Below, in pieces: positions 57,686 to 64,000 of a stretch of DNA of 64,000 nt. Where the stretch lies: positions 62,001 through 126,000 of the forward strand of contig NZ_JBDJAW010000004.1 in assembly GCF_039649665.1 (NCBI RefSeq), read 5' to 3'. Position numbers and translations under genes: made by a program. Below the pieces are notes generated by a model. That model was not told where the DNA came from. It did no database searches and saw only the letters and a list, made by a program, of their open reading frames with translations. The first letter of the stretch is position 1. Every line of letters starts with the position of its first letter. Source of the stretch: Microbispora sp. ZYX-F-249. Its GTDB lineage: Bacteria > Actinomycetota > Actinomycetes > Streptosporangiales > Streptosporangiaceae.

Positions 57686-58503
57686 GCGTCTCGGAGACGG
57701 TCCCCGGGGGGCTGCACGCCATGGTCCGCAGCAAGGACGGCTGGGCCGTCCAGCACGCGGTCGTCACGGTGACGGACACGGCCGGCCGCCAGGTGGCGCG
57801 GGCGGAGGCGGACGCCGACGGGCAGGTCGCCACCGCCCCGCTGCGGCCGGGCGTGTACACGGTGGTCGCGACCGCGATCGGGTACGCGCCGGCCGCGTCC
57901 ACCGCGATCGCGACCGCCTCGGGCGCCGCCGAGGCCGGCACGCTGGTGCTGGCCCGGCAGGGCGGCACCGAGCTCCCCCCGCCCGGCGTGTGGACGATCG
58001 ACGTCGAACACTCGAAGATCTCGGCCACGGCCCGGCATCTCGGTCTCAGCAGCGTGCAGGGGCGGTTCACCGAGTTCTCCGGCCGGATCGACATGGGCGC
58101 CACGCCGGAGGAGTCGTCCGTGGTCGCCGAGATCGTCGCCGAGTCCATCGACACGGGCAGCCGGATGCGCGATGATCACCTGCGGTCCGCGGACTTCCTC
58201 AACGTCCCGGTGCATCCGGTGATCACTTACCGGAGCACCGGGCTGTCGCCGGCGGGCCCGGACCGGTGGACGGTACACGGCGTGCTGACGCTGAGCGGCG
58301 TCAGCCGCCCGGTCGATCTCGACATGGCGTACCTGGGCACCGGCCCGGACCTGTGGGGCGGGCTGCGGGCGGCCTTCCACGCGGTCACCGAGTTGCGCCG
58401 CGAGGACTTCGCGATGACCTACAACCAGGTCGTCCAGGCCGGGATCTCGCTGATCGGCGCGACACTGAAAGTAGAGCTGGACATCCAGGCGGTGCGCGGC
58501 TGA
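57682..58503 (+). CDS. YceI-family lipid-binding protein with N-terminal CarboxypepD_reg-like domain
   Basis: A 273-residue protein. Residues ~5-95 form one more beta-sandwich like those in the upstream exporter (LHAMVRSKDGWAVQHAVVTV). Residues ~105-270 are a YceI lipocalin-like barrel (GVWTIDVEHSKISATARHLG, RMRDDHLRSADFLNV, TLSGVSRPVDLDMAYLG, DFAMTYNQV). YceI proteins bind isoprenoid or other long lipids. No signal peptide is present, so it is probably cytoplasmic, unlike E. coli YceI. The ATG overlaps the exporter stop (ATGA), implying a joint function. Confidence 0.88.
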   Translation: MSVSETVPGGLHAMVRSKDGWAVQHAVVTVTDTAGRQVARAEADADGQVATAPLRPGVYTVVATAIGYAPAASTAIATASGAAEAGTLVLARQGGTELPPPGVWTIDVEHSKISATARHLGLSSVQGRFTEFSGRIDMGATPEESSVVAEIVAESIDTGSRMRDDHLRSADFLNVPVHPVITYRSTGLSPAGPDRWTVHGVLTLSGVSRPVDLDMAYLGTGPDLWGGLRAAFHAVTELRREDFAMTYNQVVQAGISLIGATLKVELDIQAVRG

Positions 58504-58538
58504 ACGCCCTGCCCACCGCAGGCGGAAGGAGGCAGGCC

Positions 58539-59021
58539 ATGACGCAGGCGGAGATCGTTCCCCGACCGCCGACGGCCGGCGAGCGCGAGGCGTACTGCGC
58601 GGTCGAGCGGCAGCTCGCCATCCTGCTCCGGCGCGCCAAGGCGTTCTCCGCCGGCATGGGGCGCAAGGTGCATCCCGAGCTCGACCCCGGCGCGTACGGC
58701 CTGCTGGTCCGCATCGACCAGAGCTCGCCGATGCGGTCCAGCGACCTGGCCGCCTACCTCCGGGTCGGCCGGGCGACGATCAGCCGCCAGCTCAAGGTGC
58801 TGGAGGAGCTGGGGCTGATCAGCCGGAGCCCCGACCCGGAGGACGGTCGGGCCCACCTGCTGGCTCTCACCGCCGAGGGCCGCGAACGGCTCGACGACGC
58901 GCGGGCCGCCCGCGAGGGCCAGCTGCGCACGCTGCTGGCCGCCTGGCCGGAGGAGGACGTGCGGCTGCTCGCGCGGATGCTCGAGCGGTTCAACACGCTC
59001 ACGGAAGGCCTGAATCCCTGA
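58539..59021 (+). CDS. MarR-family transcriptional regulator
   Basis: A 160-residue MarR regulator: helix-turn-helix SDLAAYLRVGRATISRQLKV and wing LGLISRSPDPEDGRAHLLALT, with dimerisation helices at both ends. The ATG at 58539 has GGAAGGAGGC upstream. As third gene of the exporter operon it probably represses the operon by binding the palindrome before the MFS gene and is released by a pump substrate. Confidence 0.92.
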   Translation: MTQAEIVPRPPTAGEREAYCAVERQLAILLRRAKAFSAGMGRKVHPELDPGAYGLLVRIDQSSPMRSSDLAAYLRVGRATISRQLKVLEELGLISRSPDPEDGRAHLLALTAEGRERLDDARAAREGQLRTLLAAWPEEDVRLLARMLERFNTLTEGLNP

Positions 59022-59131
59022 CACCACGTTTCACAGGCGTTACTGGCTACGACCCATGCAGTGGCCAATCCGTCATAAGGGACGCCTAAACTGCGCCTCA
59101 GACGTTTTCGCACCACAGCAAGGAGGCCGGT

Positions 59132-60037
59132 GTGGCTCCCTGGTCCACCTATCGGAAAGCGGCGAGCATCGGTGCGGCGGTGCTGGCGGCGGCGCTCGCC
59201 GTGTCCGCCTGCGGGAGCGACTCCGCCGATTCGGGCACGGCGACAGCCTCGGCCGCCCCGGGTGGCGTCGCCCTCGTGAACGCCGGAAAGATCACAACCT
59301 GCACGAACATCCCGTACGAGCCGTTCCAGTTCAACCAGGGCGACAAGGTCGTCGGGTTCGATGTGGACATCGTCGACCTGGTCGCGAAGAAGCTCGGCGT
59401 GACCCAGGACATCGTCGACATCGACTTCGCGGCGATCAAGAGCGGCGCCGCCCTGAACGCCCGCAAGTGCGACGTGGCCGCCGCCGGCATGACGATCACG
59501 GAAGAGCGGCAGAAGAACCTGCTGTTCTCCGAGCCGTACTTCGACGCCACCCAGGCGCTGTTGGCCAAGAAGGGCAGCGGGATCACCTCGCTGGACGACG
59601 TCAAGGCCAAGAACCTCAAGCTCGGCGCGCAGGCCTCGACCACGGGCCTCGACTACGTCAAGGAGCAGGGCTTCGAGCCGATCGAGTTCGCCGACTCCCC
59701 CAAGGAACTGCTCGGCCTGCAGACGGGCCAGGCGGACGTGATCGTGCAGGACCTCCCGGTCGTGCTGACGTGGCTCAAGAAGCCCGATGTCAGCGCCAAG
59801 TTCGAGCACGTCGCGAGCCTCGACACCGGTGAGCAGTACGGCATCGGCATGAAGAAGGACAACGCGGCGCTCAAGAAGGTCGTCGACGAGGTCCTCGCCG
59901 CCGCGAAGTCCGACGGCACCTACAACGAGATCTACAAGAAGTGGTTCGGCACCGAGCCCGGCGCCACGTCCGGTGGTGCCACTGACGGCGGTTCGGGCGC
60001 CGAGACCGGAACCGAGTCGCCCGCCGCCGGATCATGA
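59132..60037 (+). CDS. Polar amino-acid ABC transporter binding lipoprotein
   Basis: A 301-residue family-3 solute-binding lipoprotein. Signal peptide with lipobox VSAC; the domain has TTCTNIPYEPFQFNQGDKVV, GFDVDIVDLVAKKLG, VAAAGMTITEERQ and LLFSEPYFDATQALL. The C-terminus is a Gly/Thr/Ser tail (about 25 residues). It should deliver glutamate, glutamine or similar amino acids; the side-chain pocket cannot be resolved by eye. The GTG at 59132 has AAGGAGG. Stop and next start overlap (ATGA). Confidence 0.92.
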   Translation: MAPWSTYRKAASIGAAVLAAALAVSACGSDSADSGTATASAAPGGVALVNAGKITTCTNIPYEPFQFNQGDKVVGFDVDIVDLVAKKLGVTQDIVDIDFAAIKSGAALNARKCDVAAAGMTITEERQKNLLFSEPYFDATQALLAKKGSGITSLDDVKAKNLKLGAQASTTGLDYVKEQGFEPIEFADSPKELLGLQTGQADVIVQDLPVVLTWLKKPDVSAKFEHVASLDTGEQYGIGMKKDNAALKKVVDEVLAAAKSDGTYNEIYKKWFGTEPGATSGGATDGGSGAETGTESPAAGS

Positions 60038-60869
60038 GTGCTGTGAGCGAACAGCAGGACACCTCCCCGGCTGAGCCCCGCAAGGGGCTCAGCCCGCGGA
60101 AGAAGCAGCGCATCAGCCGGGCCATCCAGTACGCCGTGCTGGTGGTGATCCTCGTCGTCCTGGCCGCTCTGGCCGACTGGGGGGCGATCCGCGAGTCGTT
60201 CTTCAACCTGCACGTCGCCCGCGAGGGCCTGCCCGACCTGTTCACGGTGGCGCTCCGCAACACCGTCATCTACACGGTGTCGGGCTTCGTCCTCGGCTTC
60301 GTCCTGGGTCTGGTGCTGGCGCTGATGCGGTTGTCCTCGGTCGCGCCGTACCGGTGGGTGTCGGCGATCTACATCGAGATCTTCCGCGGCCTGCCGATGC
60401 TGCTCATCTTCCTGCTGATCGGCAGCCTGCCGCTGGCGTTCCCCGGCTTCGAACTGCCCGGCGGGGTGTACGGCAGCGCCGCGCTGGGGCTCGGCGTCGT
60501 CTCGGCGGCGTACATGGCCGAGAACTTCCGGGCGGGCATCCAGGCGGTGCCGAAGGGGCAGATGGAGGCGGCGCGTTCGCTCGGCATGCCGCACATGCGG
60601 GCGATGGTGTCGATCATCATCCCGCAGGCGATCCGGATCGTGCTGCCGCCGCTCACCAACCAGCTCGTCTCGCTGCTGAAGGACTCGTCGCTGGTGCTGA
60701 TCCTCGGCGTCACGGCCGCCCAGGTGGAACTGGCGAAGTTCGGTAACGACCAAGCCTCCACCCACGCCAACCCCACGCCGATCCTCGCGACCGGCCTGAC
60801 CTATCTGCTGATCACGATCCCCCTCGGGTACGTCGCGAGGCGGCTCGAAGCGCGTCAGGGAGGGGGCCG

Positions 60870-60873
<4 letters not shown>
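60034..60873 (+). CDS. Polar amino-acid ABC transporter permease
   Basis: A 279-residue HisM/GlnP-type permease with a cytoplasmic basic N-terminus, about five to six membrane helices and the EAA loop ([21 protein letters not shown]). [16 protein letters not shown] is the standard helix before the periplasmic loop. It probably works as a homodimer, since no second permease gene is present. It overlaps both neighbours by 4 nt. Confidence 0.92.
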
Positions 60874-61610
<737 letters not shown>

Positions 61611-61620
61611 CGCGGACGAC

Positions 61621-61663
61621 ACGAGACGAGGCGGGGCCGTCGCGGGCGCCCGCCTCGTCTCGT
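61621..61663 (+). terminator. Hairpin terminator after amino-acid ABC operon
   Basis: A perfect 15-bp stem (ACGAGACGAGGCGGG and complement) with a 13-nt loop, 10 nt after the ATPase stop. Confidence 0.85.
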
Positions 61664-61766
61664 CTCCGCCCAGGGCCGTTCGTGGCCCAGTCGTGACAGA
61701 ACCTTTCCCCGCCGCACCGCGTCTATCCAGGCGACATCCAATCCTGGCGGGACGAAAGGAACTCCG

Positions 61767-62795
61767 ATGAGAAAGCCCGCGATCCTCGCCCTGTCGGCGG
61801 CGGCCACCATGGCGCTGACCCCCCTCGCCGGCGCCGCGCAGGCGGAGGCGCGTACGGGGGCCGTCTCCGCCACGGCGTCCTCCGCGTCCCCCGTCCGGTA
61901 CGCCTGGCTGAAGTCCTGCCACAAGAAGGACGACTACTTCCCCTGCGGCTCGTGGCATCTGCTGCTCCGCGACGGCCGTGACAGCGTGCTCAAGGACGCC
62001 GCGGTGTTCTCCCGCACCGCCAAGGGCAAGATCGACAAGCAGTCGCACGCGCCTGTCTCGGTGAGCGGCGACGGACGGCACGTGTCGTACTTCCGGCAGA
62101 AGGACGGCTTGCTCGCCGTCCGCGACGTGACCACGAACAAGGTCCGCGTGCTCCCCCGCGCGGTGTCGAAGCCGCCCAAGGGCCTCGGCACGGGCGACCT
62201 CGCCACCACCCTCTCGCGGGACGGCGGCCTGCTCACGGTCGACTACTACGACGAGGACGACAAGGTGCCGTCCCTGCTCGTGAACGTGCGTACGGGGAAG
62301 GTGAGCAAGATCCCGGCCAAGGTCACGGTCCTGGGCTTCAGCCCCGACGGGAAGCACCTGCTCGTCACCCAGGGGACCGCCGAGAACACCAGCCGGTTCA
62401 GCGTCTACGACCAGGACGGGCGGCAGACCGACACCCAGGTCGTGCCGCAGGTGGTGGCCAACAACAGCCCGATGGCGCTCGCCGACGACGGCGCCTCGGT
62501 GGCGGTGCTGATCACCACCACCTCCGGCAGGCAGCGGCTGCGGGTGTACGACCTGTCGAACGACACCGTGGGCGAGGCCGTCGACGTCCGCGTGCCCAAG
62601 AAGGAGTCGGCCAGGCGCCTGGAGTGGACCCCTGACGGCGGCCTCACGCTCTGGGAGACCCTGGACTCGGCGAAGACCGGCGAGACGACCGGAGTCGTGG
62701 TCCGCGGCCTCGACGCCGGCACCGGCGCCACCACCAAGCTGGACTCCTTCCGAGTGAAGTCCAGCCTGTGGACCTGGTGGTTGCCCGGCGAGTGA
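61767..62795 (+). CDS. Secreted TolB/WD40-like beta-propeller protein
   Basis: A 342-residue exported protein. The signal peptide (RKPAILALSAAATMALTPLAGAAQA) is followed by repeated blades of the type VSVSGDGRHVSYFR, TLSRDGGLLTVDYY, GFSPDGKHLLVTQ and ALADDGASVAVLI, each with the S/xDG turn of TolB-like propellers. A Cys pair (KSCHKK..FPCGSW) may form a disulphide. The role is unknown; such proteins often bind partners at the cell surface. The ATG has AAAGGAAC upstream. Confidence 0.8.
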   Translation: MRKPAILALSAAATMALTPLAGAAQAEARTGAVSATASSASPVRYAWLKSCHKKDDYFPCGSWHLLLRDGRDSVLKDAAVFSRTAKGKIDKQSHAPVSVSGDGRHVSYFRQKDGLLAVRDVTTNKVRVLPRAVSKPPKGLGTGDLATTLSRDGGLLTVDYYDEDDKVPSLLVNVRTGKVSKIPAKVTVLGFSPDGKHLLVTQGTAENTSRFSVYDQDGRQTDTQVVPQVVANNSPMALADDGASVAVLITTTSGRQRLRVYDLSNDTVGEAVDVRVPKKESARRLEWTPDGGLTLWETLDSAKTGETTGVVVRGLDAGTGATTKLDSFRVKSSLWTWWLPGE

Positions 62796-62814
62796 GGCGG
62801 GTTATCGTCCCGTT

Positions 62815-63390
62815 ATGGGCAAGATCTACGAGAAGCTCACCGACCGGCTGCGCGAGTTCGTCACCACGCAGCCGGTCTTCTTCGTCGCGACCGCTCCCGA
62901 GCAGGGCGGCCACGTCAACGTGTCCCCGAAGGGATACTCCGACACCTTCGCCGTCATCGACGACACGACCGTGGCCTACCTCGACCTCGACGGCAGCGGC
63001 GTGGAGACCATCGCCCACATCCGTGAGAACGGCCGCGTCACGCTGATGTTCTGCGCCTTCAGCGGGCCGCCGAAGATCGTCCGACTGTTCGGCACCGGCC
63101 GCGTGGTGACCCCCGGGGACGCCGGCTTCGCGGACCTGCTCACGCTCTTCGGGCCGCATCCGGGCGTGCGCTCGGTCATCGTCGTGAGCTGCGACCGCAT
63201 CGCCGACTCGTGCGGCTACGCGGTGCCCTTCATGGCGTACGAGCAGGACCGCACGCTGCTCGACGAGTGGGCGGGGCGCAAGGACGTCCAGCAGCGGCGG
63301 GACTACCGCGCCAAGCACAACCGGGAGAGCATCGACGGGCTGCCCGCCCTCGGCCCCGCGGAGACCGACCCGGTCACCCAGCACTCCTGA
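62815..63390 (+). CDS. Pyridoxamine-5'-phosphate-oxidase-like flavoprotein
   Basis: A 191-residue split-barrel protein. IYEKLTDRLREFVTTQPVFF, NVSPKGYSDTFAVID, ETIAHIRENGRVTLMFCAF and PKIVRLFGTGRVV are typical of a PNPOx-like group that binds FMN or F420. True PNP oxidase activity is unlikely. It lies 19 nt after the propeller gene and may share its transcript. It is convergent with htpX. Confidence 0.87.
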   Translation: MGKIYEKLTDRLREFVTTQPVFFVATAPEQGGHVNVSPKGYSDTFAVIDDTTVAYLDLDGSGVETIAHIRENGRVTLMFCAFSGPPKIVRLFGTGRVVTPGDAGFADLLTLFGPHPGVRSVIVVSCDRIADSCGYAVPFMAYEQDRTLLDEWAGRKDVQQRRDYRAKHNRESIDGLPALGPAETDPVTQHS

Positions 63391-63407
63391 ACGCCGGTCC
63401 CGGCGCG

Positions 63408-64000
63408 TCACCGCCGGTAGCCGGCCATCCGCTCGAGACGGGCGACCCGCGCGGCGACCGGCGGATGCGTGGCGAACAACCTGCCGATACGGGTGCCCCG
63501 GAACGGGTTGACGATCATCATGTGACCGGCCGAGGCGAGCCTGCCGTTCTCCGGGAGCGGCAGCCTGCGGACCTCCATCTCGATCTTGCGCAACGCGGAG
63601 GCGAGAGCCAGCGGGTCGCCCGTCAGCCGTACGCCGGCGTCGTCGGCCGCGAATTCTCGCGAGCGCGCGATCGCCACCTGGATCATCGTGGCCGCTACCG
63701 GCCCGAGGATCGTCACCAGCACGGCGCCGAGGAACCCCGGGCCCTCGTCGTCGTCGGAGCCGAAGAGCAGGCCCGCGTACCCGAAGTACGTGATCATCGT
63801 GGCGAGCGCGCCCGTGACCGAGGAGATCAGGATGTCCCGGTTGTGGATGTGCGACAGCTCGTGGCCGAGCACGCCCTTGAGTTCGCGCTCGTCCAGCAGC
63901 CCGAGGAGGCCGTGCGTGACGCACACCACCCCGTCACGCGGGTTGCGGCCGGTCGCGAACGCGTTGGGCTGCATGGTCGGGGACACGTACAGGCGGGGCA
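63408..64000 (-). CDS. htpX: HtpX membrane metalloprotease, C-terminal part (partial)
   Basis: The gene runs off the right edge; 197 codons are present. The frame enters as [20 protein letters not shown], the conserved HtpX stretch before the active site. The zinc-binding [10 protein letters not shown] and the third ligand in [10 protein letters not shown] are present, separated by two membrane segments. HtpX degrades misfolded membrane proteins at the cytoplasmic face. The N-terminal helices are outside the window. Confidence 0.95.
   Translation of the reverse strand, partial: PRLYVSPTMQPNAFATGRNPRDGVVCVTHGLLGLLDERELKGVLGHELSHIHNRDILISSVTGALATMITYFGYAGLLFGSDDDEGPGFLGAVLVTILGPVAATMIQVAIARSREFAADDAGVRLTGDPLALASALRKIEMEVRRLPLPENGRLASAGHMMIVNPFRGTRIGRLFATHPPVAARVARLERMAGYRR

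Overview
The window comes from a high-GC (roughly 70%) actinobacterium with strongly GC-biased third codon positions. The rpmG - MaoC pair - murB order, a GSII-type glutamine synthetase, a SARP regulator, a large LuxR/AAA regulator and many tiny or 4-nt gene overlaps suggest a filamentous actinomycete, most likely Streptosporangiaceae. The family assignment is inference; no rRNA or taxonomic marker was compared.

Layout. 0-5.8 kb: end of a zinc alcohol dehydrogenase, a four-gene zinc ABC transporter operon behind a Zur-like box, a glycerophosphodiester phosphodiesterase and glnII. 5.9-13 kb: small housekeeping and stress genes (DUF72, PfpI, a motif-poor PfkB homologue), an HNH-endonuclease remnant, an amino-acid permease, a kinase-like protein, lipB and a PspC protein. 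13-19 kb: a LURP-one-like protein, a short Rho paralogue with a possible upstream ORF, and the deoC-aldehyde dehydrogenase operon, which turns deoxyribose 5-phosphate into acetaldehyde and then acetate. 19-26 kb: an AAA-LuxR regulator, a manganese exporter behind a yybP-ykoY riboswitch, murB, a MaoC pair, rpmG, tRNA-Met and tRNA-Thr. 26-38 kb: hemerythrin, SARP regulator, NlpC/P60, STAS, a class A penicillin-binding protein, a class A beta-lactamase, and nadR-pnuC for nicotinamide riboside uptake and NAD synthesis. 38-41.6 kb: a secreted subtilisin.

41.6-49.8 kb is the most unusual part. A Ser/Thr kinase with MgtE-N-like helical repeats and a DUF4407 membrane protein run leftwards. Facing them is a tightly coupled rightward operon: a degenerate vWA-like protein, a P-loop GTPase, a GAP1-like membrane protein with what looks like a periplasmic-binding-type outer domain, and a GNAT acetyltransferase. 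I read it as a membrane-spanning GTPase signalling or conflict system. The domain names come from memory and need profile searches.

49.8-64 kb: an erythromycin-esterase-like protein and a small P-loop kinase, then a lower-GC accessory patch ending at the 3' side of tRNA-Tyr, yajQ, an MFS pump with carboxypeptidase-regulatory-like repeats followed by YceI and MarR genes, a complete polar amino-acid ABC transporter, a secreted beta-propeller-like protein, a PNPOx-like protein and the 3' part of htpX. No CRISPR array, complete insertion sequence, rRNA gene or replication origin was seen.
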